NCBI GenBank assembly: GCA_017410455.1
Contig: JAFQQT010000040.1
Span: 22,773 to 86,772, forward strand
Origin: Clostridia bacterium
GTDB taxonomy: Bacteria > Bacillota > Clostridia > Christensenellales > Aristaeellaceae
Reading direction: 5' to 3'
DNA length: 64,000 nucleotides
The position numbers and the translations under genes are program-made. Shown here piece by piece: positions 23,394-32,836 of this stretch (its first letter is position 1; every line of letters begins with the position of its first letter). Below the pieces are notes generated by a model that was given only the letters and a program-made list of their open reading frames with translations, did not search any database and was not told where the DNA came from.

Positions 23394-24740
23394 GTGTTTG
23401 AATACATCAATCTGTTTTATATTCAGCGAGGATGGGGGATTTGCTACATCCTGACCAATGTCGTGCTGATCTTCGGCGGCGTTCTCCTTTTGAATGACAC
23501 CGTCAAAACCGTCAGGGGCATACTTCTCAAGGTGATGGAATGCCTGCTCTGTTTCGGCGTGTATACGCTGCTGGTCAGCATCTATTATGCGTTCTTCGGT
23601 ACAAACCAGATGGATCGCGTCAGCCTGGCTGTCTTTTTTCTTGGATATTCCACACTGCGCAGCAAATATAAACGCCGGGTATGCCTTGTGCGCGGCAGTG
23701 TCTACTATGCCAGCATCATTGTCATGCTGCCCCTGTCTGAACCGCTGGGCGAACTGTTCAAGAATATCAATGTCAGCTATTTCGCTTGGGCACAGTATCT
23801 GACACTTCTTGTTGTCATAATGCTCACCGGAGCAATGATATGGTTCCTGCGCCACTTTGCATTTGAGGCCAAGAGCGTGGTGCATCCTCAGTTCACGTTC
23901 CTGACCGTATCGATTTCCATGCTGACAGTCATCTGTCAGACAGCGGCAATGGCGTGGGATACACCGGGCAGTTACAACCGCTTCGTCTGTGCCGTGCTGT
24001 GGCTGATCAATCTGCTGGCGTATTATATGTTCTACGTCATCAGCCGCATCACAAAGGAGAACGTGTCCCTGCTGACAATGCGCCACAAAGCTGAGATGGA
24101 GCTGGAAAAGTATCAGGTCACCAAGATGAACTTCGATGAGCTCCGCCTGATCCGCCATGAGATCAAGAACCATCAGTTCTATATGAAGGCGCTGCTGGAA
24201 GAAGGCAAGATCGATCAACTGGCGGAATACCTGGAGCGCACATCCATGGCCGAGAGTGGCTTCCTGAAGGAATTCGACTGCGGCAACTACACGCTGAACG
24301 TTATTCTGAACCATTCCATCGGAGCCGCACGCATCAGTGGCGTGGAAATGCAGACCGAGGTGCTCGTCCCCAACCAGCTGCCTTTCCCTGAGGAGGAACT
24401 GTGCAGCCTGCTTTGCAACCTGCTGGATAACGCCATCGAGGCGGCTGCCTCCTCCAATGCTTCCAAGCCAGAGGTATTCATCCGCATCCAGCCCCGTCAG
24501 GATTACCTATTCATCAAACTCGTCAACAGCGTGAATGATCGCGTTACACCCCAGCGCCGTTTGTCGCTGCGCACAACAAAGGCCAATCGCGAACTGCATG
24601 GCTTTGGTACGCAGATCATCAAGCGCATCGTGGATAGCCACAACGGATCAATCAAATACAGCATGGACAAGACCAGCACCGGAGAACATTCCTTTGTCAC
24701 TGACGTGATGCTCGAGCTGCCGAAGGAGGATGAAACATGA
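23394..24740 (+). CDS. GHKL-type sensor histidine kinase (AgrC-like)
   Basis: The 448-residue protein has six or seven membrane segments in residues 10-220, without a large external domain. Then come a coiled-coil linker (EMELEKYQVTKMNFDELR) and the phosphoacceptor region RLIRHEIKNHQFYMKALLEEG. The ATP-binding GHKL domain shows LLCNLLDNAIEAA (N box) and a degenerate G box in HGFGTQIIKRIVDSHNGSIKY. This layout is that of AgrC/ComD-type kinases that sense ligands in their membrane domain. The gene starts with GTG after a GAGAGG site and overlaps the response regulator by ATGA. The signal is unknown; no AgrD-like peptide gene is visible. Confidence 0.88.
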   Translation: MFEYINLFYIQRGWGICYILTNVVLIFGGVLLLNDTVKTVRGILLKVMECLLCFGVYTLLVSIYYAFFGTNQMDRVSLAVFFLGYSTLRSKYKRRVCLVRGSVYYASIIVMLPLSEPLGELFKNINVSYFAWAQYLTLLVVIMLTGAMIWFLRHFAFEAKSVVHPQFTFLTVSISMLTVICQTAAMAWDTPGSYNRFVCAVLWLINLLAYYMFYVISRITKENVSLLTMRHKAEMELEKYQVTKMNFDELRLIRHEIKNHQFYMKALLEEGKIDQLAEYLERTSMAESGFLKEFDCGNYTLNVILNHSIGAARISGVEMQTEVLVPNQLPFPEEELCSLLCNLLDNAIEAAASSNASKPEVFIRIQPRQDYLFIKLVNSVNDRVTPQRRLSLRTTKANRELHGFGTQIIKRIVDSHNGSIKYSMDKTSTGEHSFVTDVMLELPKEDET

Positions 24741-25474
24741 TCCATTGGAACATCGCTGTCTGCGACGACGAAAGGGCTGCCTTGTCAGTGCTGTCCGGCG
24801 CATTGGTGAATGCCTTCCGTCAGCATGATGTGGAGGCGACGGTCGAGATGTTCGTGACCGCCCGCGATCTGGTTCGTCGGATGAAGGAATGTACCTTCGA
24901 CCTGCTCTTTCTGGATATCGAAATGCCGAGCATTGACGGCCTGACCCTCGCCCGCCAGCTCCGTAAGGAGGGCAACCTGATCGACATCATCTTCATCTCT
25001 AACCGGGAGGATCTGGTCTTTGATGCCCTGCGCACCAACCCCAAGGGCTTCATCCGCAAGAGTCGGTTCATTCAAGATGTACCATCTGTCATCAACGCCT
25101 ATTTTGCTGCCCGGCAGGACAACAAATCCAAGGTGCTGATCGTTCATACCCGGGGACAGGTACTCTATATCCCGATCGACAAGCTCACCTACATTGAAGG
25201 CAGCGGGAAGGCACAGCTCGCCCACATCGTTGGACGGAGCGAGCCGCTGGAACTCCGCAAGCTGATGCAGCAGTTGGAGGAAGATCTGAAGCCCTATGGC
25301 TTCCTGCGCATTCACAAGGGCTTTCTGGTCAATTACCGCTTCATCCGCAGGATCAGCGACAATGAGGTCATTCTCACCAACGACCAGAGGCTGCCCATCA
25401 GCCGCCGCAAGGAACAAGAGAGCCGGGATGCTTATTTGGATTTGATGCAGGGCGAGGGATCTCTGATTCTATAA
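24737..25474 (+). CDS. LytTR-family response regulator
   Basis: The 245-residue protein has a receiver domain (residues 1-120: acidic pair Asp10-Asp11, phosphoacceptor Asp60 in LLFLDIEMP, and FISNREDLVFDALRTNPKGFIRK). A LytTR DNA-binding domain follows (about 140-238: YIPIDKLTYIEGSGKAQ, GFLRIHKGFLVNYRFI, DQRLPISRRKEQE). LytTR regulators bind paired 9-bp direct repeats and usually activate virulence, competence or surface genes. The start overlaps the kinase stop (ATGA). Consensus-fitting sites occur upstream of the three GH3 operons on both sides, which makes this the likely activator of those operons. Confidence 0.92.
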   Translation: MIHWNIAVCDDERAALSVLSGALVNAFRQHDVEATVEMFVTARDLVRRMKECTFDLLFLDIEMPSIDGLTLARQLRKEGNLIDIIFISNREDLVFDALRTNPKGFIRKSRFIQDVPSVINAYFAARQDNKSKVLIVHTRGQVLYIPIDKLTYIEGSGKAQLAHIVGRSEPLELRKLMQQLEEDLKPYGFLRIHKGFLVNYRFIRRISDNEVILTNDQRLPISRRKEQESRDAYLDLMQGEGSLIL

Positions 25475-25503
25475 ACCCATATTACAACGCCATTTTCATT
25501 TGA

Positions 25504-25530
25504 CACGGAGTCGCATTGTCTCCGTGCTTT
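25504..25530 (+). terminator. Terminator of the two-component operon
   Basis: A 7-bp stem CACGGAG/CTCCGTG (25504-25510, 25520-25526) is followed by CTTTTTG, 30 bases after the regulator stop. Confidence 0.8.
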
Positions 25531-25536
25531 TTGTTG

Positions 25537-25570
25537 AAAAAGGAGACCGTGCGCATGATGCACGGTCTCC
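25537..25570 (-). terminator. Terminator of the 26679-25587 operon
   Basis: A perfect 11-bp stem GGAGACCGTGC/GCACGGTCTCC (25542-25552, 25560-25570) is followed by TTTTT on the minus strand, just after the stop of the secreted partner gene. Confidence 0.85.
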
Positions 25571-25586
25571 AGCTATTTACTTAAGA

Positions 25587-26591
25587 TCAATCAATCAGGA
25601 CGCCCACAGTGGGCTGATTCAGCGCAAAGTCCACACGATCCGTCTGCAGACCGGGATTGACGCCGGGCATATCCATCTGGCCGGGCTCCTTCCACAGCTC
25701 GGTTGTCGCCATGCCGTATTCCGCCACAGGCGCATCATCCGTCAGGGTGATGGCAATAGCGGGCGTGATCTGGGAGTTGAGGATGTACTCGTCGCGGGAG
25801 ATCGCCTGCAGGGTCACATAGTAGGTACCTGCGGGGATGCCCATGGACTCGGTGGTGTAGGAATACAGGTCATAGCAGAAGTACAGCTCCGTACGCAGAG
25901 AACCAACGGGGCCGCCGCTGACTTCCGTACCGACCGGCACATAGAGATGATCGCCCTTGGTCAGATTGTAGCCCCAGATCTCGATGATGCCGGGAGGATT
26001 CTTGCGCAGGGTATCCTTGAGCAGCTCCAGGTCAACGGTATCGCTGTACACTTCCTGCGTACAGGCCTCATCTGCATAGAAGGTGAACTTGGCATAGGGC
26101 AGGTACTCATAGTACAGGTAGTTGTCCAGCGTCCACCAGTCGATGACAAACTGCACGCGGTTGCCGGAGTACATCGCCAGCATTTCAGGGCGCTCCAACG
26201 GAAGACCCACTCCGAAGACGGTGTAGATGTTGATGGGCTCGGGGCTGACGAAGCTGCTGCCTGCCGCCGCAAAGCTGTTCAGGGATACTGCGTAGTGACC
26301 CCACGCCACATCGCTCAGGTCGATAGTGCCGGAGATTTCGCCGGTCTTACCGCCGCGGATGCGCTTGGAGGAGGAAATGTATTCGCCGCTGATTTCCCCA
26401 TCCTTCACCTCAAAGAAGCGGATGAAGTAATAGCTGACATTCTCGTCCACAGCGTTAAAAGAGTAATTGCCAGTTGCAGGATCAAAAACGAAATCCGTCG
26501 GCGGAATAAGAACGTTTTCTTCTGCCGAAGCCATGGCACACATGCCCAGTGCCAGAAGCACTGTAATCAATGCGATAAAGATCTTTTTCAT
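25587..26591 (-). CDS. Secreted protein of unrecognised family, paralogue of the 19138-20085 product
   Basis: The 334-residue protein has a signal peptide (MKKIFIALITVLLALGMCAMASAEEN). The mature sequence parallels the other family member: PPTDFVFDPATGNYSFNAVD, YYFIRFFEV, SSSKRIRGGKTGEISG, WGHYAVSLNSFAAAG, GLPLERPEMLAMYSGN, KFTFYADEACTQEVYSDTVD, PAGTYYVTLQAISRDE and TELWKEPGQMDMPG near the end. It looks like several small beta domains with no catalytic residues. The gene follows the GH3 gene 26679-29579 by 87 bases, the same arrangement as the paralogue, and ends before a strong terminator. A role in binding substrate or anchoring the partner GH3 is a hypothesis only. Confidence 0.72.
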   Translation of the reverse strand: MKKIFIALITVLLALGMCAMASAEENVLIPPTDFVFDPATGNYSFNAVDENVSYYFIRFFEVKDGEISGEYISSSKRIRGGKTGEISGTIDLSDVAWGHYAVSLNSFAAAGSSFVSPEPINIYTVFGVGLPLERPEMLAMYSGNRVQFVIDWWTLDNYLYYEYLPYAKFTFYADEACTQEVYSDTVDLELLKDTLRKNPPGIIEIWGYNLTKGDHLYVPVGTEVSGGPVGSLRTELYFCYDLYSYTTESMGIPAGTYYVTLQAISRDEYILNSQITPAIAITLTDDAPVAEYGMATTELWKEPGQMDMPGVNPGLQTDRVDFALNQPTVGVLID

Positions 26592-26678
26592 GAGGGTGCT
26601 CCTTTCGTTTGATGCATCGGAACGGGTTTTGAGCGGCAGCACAGCATCATACCATGCTGCCGCTTGAGCCCGCTGTGA

Positions 26679-29579
26679 TTACTTATCCAGGGTGGAGCAG
26701 TACTGGTACAGGGCGTTGCGCATGATGTTATGCAGCATATAACGCCCGTACACGTAATCCGTCGCATCGCCGTAGACTGCGATGGTCTGGCGGGAGTTGA
26801 TGTACTGGGAGATGCTCAGCATGTTGCCCTGGATGGACAGCATCGCCTGAGGAGAGTTATACACATCGCCGGCGCCGCCGTCACCGTCGGTGATCAGCAT
26901 ACCCTGCCATCCCCATTCATCGCGCATCATGGTCTTGTACATGCCATAGTGGAACCAGGACATGCCAATGCGGTTCAGGCTGCCCATCACTCCGTTGGCG
27001 CCATATTCCTTGATGCTGATCTCGTAGGGAATCATGTAGATCTCGCGGATGGCCTGCTCGTTGGCCCAGGTGGTGTTGCCGCCGCGGTTGGTGTCGCCGT
27101 CATTCAGCGCAGCGTGCTTGATGAACACGTTGGTGCCGGTGGACTGGATGCCTGCCACGGTGCTGCCGCCGATCTGTCCGGAGATGAAGCCGTCCTCAGA
27201 GTAGTACTCGAAGTTACGGCCGCCAAAGGGAGAACGATGGATGTTCATTGCGGGCGCATACGCGCAGCCGATGCCGAATAGATTGGTCTGATGGCCGTAG
27301 GAAACACCCTCGGCGTAGGCCAGATCACGGTTCCAGGTGGCAGCGATGGTAACCGCACAGGTGAACCAGGTGCCGCCGTTGTACTGGCCGTTACCGGGCT
27401 CGCCGGGGCCGTCCACAGCGATCTGCTGGGGCTTGCCGACGGATTCCACCGCAGGCACCTTCCAGCCCGCATTGCCCTGAACCTCAATGGCTTCGTCGAT
27501 GGAGGTCATGTTGGCCAGTTTGTCGAACAATTCCAGACCTTCCTCGGTGTAGATATCCACGCCGATCAGATCATTGACGGACAGAATGTGGTAATCGCCC
27601 TTGGGCTTCTCATCAACCACAACAGGGTTGCCTGCAGCGGTCTTTTCGCCCTCGACAACGTAATAGGTCTGCTCCCACAGCGGATCCTCAAAGCTGGAAG
27701 CCCGCACGCCGTCCGGGGTATACTGGGCGAAGGGCATCATGTTATTGCCATTGGCATAGATGGTCGAAGTCAGGGTAGTCTTCACACCCTTGATGTAGGT
27801 TTCAAAGGTATACTCGTAATGATCTTCCTCGCGCACGCTCATAGCCTCTACGAGGGCTTCGCTGGCCATTTCATTGGCCGCCTCATTGGACTGATGCGCC
27901 ATGATGGCCTTCATGCCGCCAGCGATATCACTGCGGGACAGGTAACCCTCCAGCATGCAGCCGTCACCGGCAGTCACGTCGTCCATCGCATTCCTGGCGA
28001 TGGCCACATCGGATGCACGGGCGCCGGCGTAAATCGCACCGGGCACATCGCCCTGTGCATCATAAATGATCGCAGCGGGCAGCTCCACCTGCACGGACGC
28101 AGCAGCACGCTCCCCCCACTGGTGAGTATCCTTCTGCACGTTGAAGGAATACAGGCCGTTCTCCAGCACGTAGCAGCCCTGGCCAAAGTTGTCGAAGGAA
28201 GCCAGGTTGTCGGTCTCGAAGGTAATGGTCAGTTCCTGGCTCTCACCGGGCTGCAGGATGTCCGTCTTGTCAAAGCCGATCAGCACGACCTTGGCTTTTT
28301 CCAGACCCACGCCCTTGATGCCGAAGTTCTCCACGTCGGACTGCCAGGGTGCATCCATGTACAGCTGCACAACGTTCTTGCCAGCCACAGAACCGGTATT
28401 GGTCACCTTCACGGTGATGCTGTTGGTGCCATGGGGCTCCAGCTTCACATCGGAGGCAACGATTTCCTCAGTGAAGGTCGTGTAGCTCAGGCCGTAACCA
28501 AAGGGGAACTGCACAACCTGCTCATAACCTGCAACGGAGCCGTTTTTGAAGGTCAGGGTCTTGAATTCCTCAGAATCGAAGTAACCCATCGCATCAGCGG
28601 TCTCAAAGTAACGGTAGCCAACGTAAATGCCTTCCTCGTACTGATAGAAGGTCTGACGGCCGCCGCCGGAACCATTCATAGAAGCGGTGGACAGGTTGGC
28701 GTACTTGTTATCATCGGTGTTGTAGTAAGTCGGATTGGTGGTCATGTCATAGGCATAGGTATCCACCAGACGGCCGGAGGGATTCATGCGGCCAGTCAGC
28801 AGAGTACCAACGCCCACAACGCCCGCCTCACCGGGATGACCAATCCACAGACATGCGTCCACATTGTATTCCGCGCTGTCGATGAAGCCCAGCTCCATCG
28901 GGGCTGCAGAGTTGACCAGCACGATGGTATGGGCAAAGTTCGCCTTACACCAGGCCAGCAGGTCCTTTTCATTCTGATCCAGCTCCAGGTAGGTGGTGCC
29001 GGTCAGGGTGGAGCCGTCGCCGTCGTAGTCCATGGAGGGAGATGCGCCCTCAGCACCGGAACGGCTGATGGTCACGATGGCGTAATCAGTGTAGCCATCC
29101 TTCAGGATGTCCGCCGCGCCAGCCTCGTAGGTACCAATGGGGAATTCGTGGATCCCGCGATAGCTGGTCCAGTCACCCACACCTGAAGGGTCTGCACTGC
29201 CGACGCCACGTTCGCCGCCGCACTGCTCCTCCAGCCAGTACCAGGCGTCTTCATTGACGTCCATACCGGCCTCAAAGAAAGCGTCCGCCAGCAGAACGGT
29301 ATTCAAGTCGTCCTTACCGCCGGCAGAGCCGGTGCCGCCCTCAACGTAGTTGTAGCTCATTGCACCCAGGATGGTCACCTTCGTGCCCTCCGCCAGGGGC
29401 AGAACGCCCGTATTCTTCAGCAATACCGCACCTTCGGATTCCAGCTGCACATTGACGCTGTAGCCCTCAGCGTAGCATTCATTCGCATCGAAGGTTTCCG
29501 CAAATGCAGAACCCGAAACACAGCTGAGCAGCATGGCCAGCGCGCATACTGCACTGATGATCTTCTTACTCAGTTTCAT
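26679..29579 (-). CDS. Secreted GH3 beta-glycosidase with circularly permuted domains
   Basis: This 966-residue protein is a close paralogue of the 20178-23039 product. A signal peptide (MKLSKKIISAVCALAMLLSCVSGSAFAE) precedes the sandwich domain (SEGAVLLKNTGVLPLAEG, ILGAMSYNYVEGGTGSAGG), the fibronectin-like domain (KVTNTGSVAGKNVVQLYMD), a long linker, and the C-terminal barrel (SPFGGRNFEYYSEDGFISG, KHAALNDGDTNRGGNTTW, nucleophile Asp898 in LITDGDGG). Compared with its paralogue it has an extra short Gly/Ser-rich loop (NLSTASMNGSGGGRQ). The ATG at 29579 follows AGGAGG. The gene has its own promoter with a LytTR-type site just upstream of the -35 position and leads a two-gene operon. Confidence 0.9.
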   Translation of the reverse strand: MKLSKKIISAVCALAMLLSCVSGSAFAETFDANECYAEGYSVNVQLESEGAVLLKNTGVLPLAEGTKVTILGAMSYNYVEGGTGSAGGKDDLNTVLLADAFFEAGMDVNEDAWYWLEEQCGGERGVGSADPSGVGDWTSYRGIHEFPIGTYEAGAADILKDGYTDYAIVTISRSGAEGASPSMDYDGDGSTLTGTTYLELDQNEKDLLAWCKANFAHTIVLVNSAAPMELGFIDSAEYNVDACLWIGHPGEAGVVGVGTLLTGRMNPSGRLVDTYAYDMTTNPTYYNTDDNKYANLSTASMNGSGGGRQTFYQYEEGIYVGYRYFETADAMGYFDSEEFKTLTFKNGSVAGYEQVVQFPFGYGLSYTTFTEEIVASDVKLEPHGTNSITVKVTNTGSVAGKNVVQLYMDAPWQSDVENFGIKGVGLEKAKVVLIGFDKTDILQPGESQELTITFETDNLASFDNFGQGCYVLENGLYSFNVQKDTHQWGERAAASVQVELPAAIIYDAQGDVPGAIYAGARASDVAIARNAMDDVTAGDGCMLEGYLSRSDIAGGMKAIMAHQSNEAANEMASEALVEAMSVREEDHYEYTFETYIKGVKTTLTSTIYANGNNMMPFAQYTPDGVRASSFEDPLWEQTYYVVEGEKTAAGNPVVVDEKPKGDYHILSVNDLIGVDIYTEEGLELFDKLANMTSIDEAIEVQGNAGWKVPAVESVGKPQQIAVDGPGEPGNGQYNGGTWFTCAVTIAATWNRDLAYAEGVSYGHQTNLFGIGCAYAPAMNIHRSPFGGRNFEYYSEDGFISGQIGGSTVAGIQSTGTNVFIKHAALNDGDTNRGGNTTWANEQAIREIYMIPYEISIKEYGANGVMGSLNRIGMSWFHYGMYKTMMRDEWGWQGMLITDGDGGAGDVYNSPQAMLSIQGNMLSISQYINSRQTIAVYGDATDYVYGRYMLHNIMRNALYQYCSTLDK

Positions 29580-29681
29580 GGTATTCCTCCTCTTCACATT
29601 TCGCAATCATTGGGACACGCCGGGTAGTTTCTGCCCTCCCTTCTCCATTGTTGCATACATAACAGCTATACCGCTACTGAT

Positions 29682-29729
29682 ATTATAGCATCGATACGGA
29701 GCCAGATGTGCCGACTGCGCTCAAACGGT
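29682..29729 (-). promoter_or_regulatory. Promoter and LytTR-type site of the second GH3 operon
   Basis: A perfect -10 TATAAT (29682-29687) has no good -35 (CACATC at the 17-bp position). About 34 bases upstream of the -10 is ACCGTTTGA (29721-29729), which fits the LytTR consensus at eight of nine positions. A weak -35 with an activator site next to it is the usual design of an activated promoter. Confidence 0.5.
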
Positions 29730-29841
29730 GCTTATGCATCCCGATTTCCCATCCTTTGGTACAAGCGTCTGTTTCTCCGGCATAAGCGGAATTGCATGCG
29801 TGTGAATTTGGACGCAACCGTGTTTTCCCCTTGACCGCACG

Positions 29842-29867
29842 TAAAACTCCCGGAGAGATTCCAGGAG
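29842..29867 (-). terminator. Terminator after the membrane-anchored GH3
   Basis: On the minus strand an 8-bp stem CTCCTGGA/TCCGGGAG (29847-29867) is followed by TTTT, 12 bases after the stop at 29879. It separates this operon from the next GH3 gene. Confidence 0.6.
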
Positions 29868-29878
29868 CCGTATGATGC

Positions 29879-32833
29879 TTAACAGGTTTGAACAGAACGA
29901 CGTTTCCGTTCCTGTGCCAAGGTAAGAAGGAGTATGGCCGTTGACACTGCACCCAGCGCAAAAGAAGAAGCCTGTGCCGCCATGAGCATCATCTGCCACC
30001 AGGGCGTCACGGGTACAATTTCACTGGCGGAGGAGAAGCCGTTCATCGCCGCACTGTAATTGGCAATCACATACAGGTAACGGTGAACTGCCTCCCGGAT
30101 GGCGCTGCGGAAAGTGACGCTGGATGCGTAGCTGTCAAACTGACTCTGTGCACCAGTGGGATCCAGGAACAGATCCGTCCCCTGAACAAAGGAGTCGTAG
30201 GACATATAGGCATTCTGCCCCAGTGCCATGTCCGTCAGCACCACGCCATCGAAGCCGAATTCACCGCGCAGGATGTCCTCCATCAGCTCGCTGCTGGCGC
30301 TTGTCCAGATGCAGCCAGCCCGGTTGAAGGAGCTCATCACGCCATGGGCATTGCCCCTGGAGGGTGCAACAGCATACTCAAAGGGTCGCAGGTAAATTTC
30401 ACGAGCGCTCTGCTCGTTGAGCCAGATGCCGATGCCAATGCGGCTGTCCTCCTGATCGTTGAAAGCATAATGCTTCACATAGGGGATCACGCCCTTGGAC
30501 TGCACGCCCTTGATCTCCGCTGCCACAGCCACGCCGGACAGATATGGATCCTCCGAGAAATACTCATGCGCACGTCCACCAAAGGGTGTACGGTGGATAT
30601 TCACGCCGGGAACGTACATGCCCGTCACACCAACGTTCAGCGCATCCTCGCCCAGCGCGCCGCCGACCTTTTCGATCAGCTCCAGATTGAAGGACGCTGC
30701 CCATATGCTTTCGCTGGGGAAGGATACATCCTCTGCGCTGTCCACCACGCCGGTGGGACCGTCCTGCGCTTTGATTTCCGGCAGTGTAACAGAGGTTACG
30801 CCCTTGCTGCCATAGCCTGCCAGCATGACCAGATCCCGCTGTTCCTCCCAGGTCATCTGATCCAGCAGATCATCCCAGGTTTCCGCGTCATAACTTTCGC
30901 TGCGCAGCATAATGAGGCTCAGTCCATTAGAAGCGCCATAGACAGGCATTTCCGCTTCAGGATCCTCAGTAATAGCCTTCATCGTTTTCAGATCCTCGGC
31001 CATCTGCGCTGTCACGGTGAGTGTAATGGCCTCTTTGGGGAAGGTTCCTTCCCAATCGCTGCGGGATACATAGGTTACAGCATTGTCGCCGCGGCCTTCA
31101 TACTTGTTGACGTCGGCAAAATCCAAGCGGTTGGTGATTTCCTCGCCGGTCTCGGAAGACACGGCATAGGTCGTGGTATCCAGGGTGATATCCTGCCCCA
31201 CCAGCGATGCCAAGGCAGCATTGCCATCCTGATCCATGCCGTCTGCAACAGTTTTGCCCTTCAGGGCAAGGATGTTGTTGAGCGCATCATGGGAGGATGT
31301 ACCGGTGGCCAGATAGTACTCGCCAGCTTCGAGAATGTAAGTCTTGTATCCGTTTGCGTCGTAGGTTTTGAACTGCTCTCTGTCTACCGTGATGGTCAGA
31401 GTTTGACTTTCGCCGGGCGCAAGCATTCGGGTCTTGTCAAAGCCACAAAGCTCAACTGAGGCCTTTTCCACGCCATGGGCCTTATCATACTCCGTATAGG
31501 GCTTTTGCAGATAGATCTGCACAACTTCCTTACCGGATACATCACCCGTGTTTGTAACTTTCACGGAGACCGCATAGCTGCCATCCGCCGTTTCAGCGAC
31601 GGAATAGTCGCTGTACTCAAAGGCTGTGTAGCTCAAGCCATAGCCGAAGGGCCGGGAAACGACGCTTTGGTAATCGTAATGCCCTGCGCCGGGACGGCCC
31701 AGCACAATATCCTCATAGCGGGTCTCATAGTAGCGATACCCGACATAGATGCCCTCTGTATACACGCCATACCGGGTCTGCGCGTCAGAGGACAGCAGTT
31801 CACTGTTCTGATACTTTGCGGCGTAGGTGCCAGTGGTATTTTGCAGCACCCAGGCTGCCATCGCCGGAGAGGAGAAATTGTCCTTGACATAGGTATCAGG
31901 CAGCTTGCCGGAGGGATTCACCTCGCCAACCAGTGTCTTGGCAACCGCTGTGACGCCGCCCATGCCCACGTTGCCGACCCATAGGCAAGCATCCACATCC
32001 ACCGTATAGGTCGCACCGTTGACCTCCACCATCCAGTCATCCTGCAGGAAGGCGGTTTCAAAGACAAGCGCTGTGTTGATGAGCACCACAATTCCATCCA
32101 GCTCACCAGCCTTTTTCATGCTGGTCAGTTCGGCAAGGATCTCAATCTCCTCCGCCGTGAGGGAAAGATAGCTCCCGTCGTAGCCATCGCTCTTCTTGGT
32201 GGACAAGTCTGCGCCCTCACCGCCCAGTCGGCTGACGACGACGATGGCAGTACCGCCGGTGGTATGAATGGACGACCGTGCTTCTTCAGAGTAATCAGCC
32301 CAAGCCAATGCATTCACCTTGTAGACCGGATCGCCCTTGCGGCTGTAGGTTACAGCCTGCCGGGAGGGATTCGCAGCGTAAAAATCCCACAGGGTGGTAT
32401 TGACTGCCAGTCCTGCTGTCTCCAGCGCTGTTTTCAGGTTGGTGTACTTGGTTGCATCGATCGCACCGGAGCCAGAGGAGCCATAGCTAAAGCTATATGC
32501 AGACTGCAAAACAGTGCTCACGCTGTCGCCCTTGGAAAGCGGCAGCGCGGAGTTCTTGTTTTTGAGCAGCACCATGCCCTCGGCCTCGGCCTCTTCACTG
32601 ACGGCCTTGCCATAAGCTGTGACCGCTTCGGTGCCCTGATGCCCCGCTTCAAAGTAAACCGCATCATCCTGCTCGTCATCGCTTTTGACGACCTTGTAAG
32701 AGCTGGTCTTCAGGGCGAAGTTCAGGGCAGGGGCATAGGCATTTGCCACCTCGCCCACCATGGACACGACGATTGCCAGCGTCAGGAATGAGACTGCTAA
32801 AGTTCGCCACGTTCTCTTGTTCAGCCACTTCAT
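29879..32833 (-). CDS. Membrane-anchored GH3 beta-glycosidase with circularly permuted domains
   Basis: The 984-residue protein has an N-terminal hydrophobic segment (residues 9-33, WRTLAVSFLTLAIVVSMVGEV) and a second near the C-terminus (about 945-975), so it is probably tethered at both ends with the catalytic part outside. The sandwich domain comes first (AEGMVLLKNKNSALPLSKGD, VLQSAYSFSYGSSG, IVVLINTALVFETAF), then the fibronectin-like domain (KVTNTGDVSGKEVVQIYLQ), then the barrel (IKAQDGPTGVVDS, RTPFGGRAHEYFSEDPYLSG, KHYAFNDQEDSR, nucleophile Asp868 in VVLTDMALG). It starts four bases after the stop of the 32837-33289 gene. Its barrel is closer to the 34145-38344 enzyme type than to the two paired GH3 enzymes. 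Confidence 0.88.
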   Translation of the reverse strand: MKWLNKRTWRTLAVSFLTLAIVVSMVGEVANAYAPALNFALKTSSYKVVKSDDEQDDAVYFEAGHQGTEAVTAYGKAVSEEAEAEGMVLLKNKNSALPLSKGDSVSTVLQSAYSFSYGSSGSGAIDATKYTNLKTALETAGLAVNTTLWDFYAANPSRQAVTYSRKGDPVYKVNALAWADYSEEARSSIHTTGGTAIVVVSRLGGEGADLSTKKSDGYDGSYLSLTAEEIEILAELTSMKKAGELDGIVVLINTALVFETAFLQDDWMVEVNGATYTVDVDACLWVGNVGMGGVTAVAKTLVGEVNPSGKLPDTYVKDNFSSPAMAAWVLQNTTGTYAAKYQNSELLSSDAQTRYGVYTEGIYVGYRYYETRYEDIVLGRPGAGHYDYQSVVSRPFGYGLSYTAFEYSDYSVAETADGSYAVSVKVTNTGDVSGKEVVQIYLQKPYTEYDKAHGVEKASVELCGFDKTRMLAPGESQTLTITVDREQFKTYDANGYKTYILEAGEYYLATGTSSHDALNNILALKGKTVADGMDQDGNAALASLVGQDITLDTTTYAVSSETGEEITNRLDFADVNKYEGRGDNAVTYVSRSDWEGTFPKEAITLTVTAQMAEDLKTMKAITEDPEAEMPVYGASNGLSLIMLRSESYDAETWDDLLDQMTWEEQRDLVMLAGYGSKGVTSVTLPEIKAQDGPTGVVDSAEDVSFPSESIWAASFNLELIEKVGGALGEDALNVGVTGMYVPGVNIHRTPFGGRAHEYFSEDPYLSGVAVAAEIKGVQSKGVIPYVKHYAFNDQEDSRIGIGIWLNEQSAREIYLRPFEYAVAPSRGNAHGVMSSFNRAGCIWTSASSELMEDILRGEFGFDGVVLTDMALGQNAYMSYDSFVQGTDLFLDPTGAQSQFDSYASSVTFRSAIREAVHRYLYVIANYSAAMNGFSSASEIVPVTPWWQMMLMAAQASSFALGAVSTAILLLTLAQERKRRSVQTC

Positions 32834-32836
32834 TGC

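Noticed and set aside
23394-25474. AgrBD-type quorum-sensing system
   Set aside because: The kinase and regulator resemble AgrC/AgrA, but no AgrB-like protease or AgrD-like peptide gene is visible on either side, so a peptide signal is not supported.
29683-29999. Two overlapping 92-codon minus-strand frames upstream of the second GH3
   Set aside because: They cover the promoter and LytTR-type site, partly overlap the preceding GH3 gene, and have no RBS or motif.
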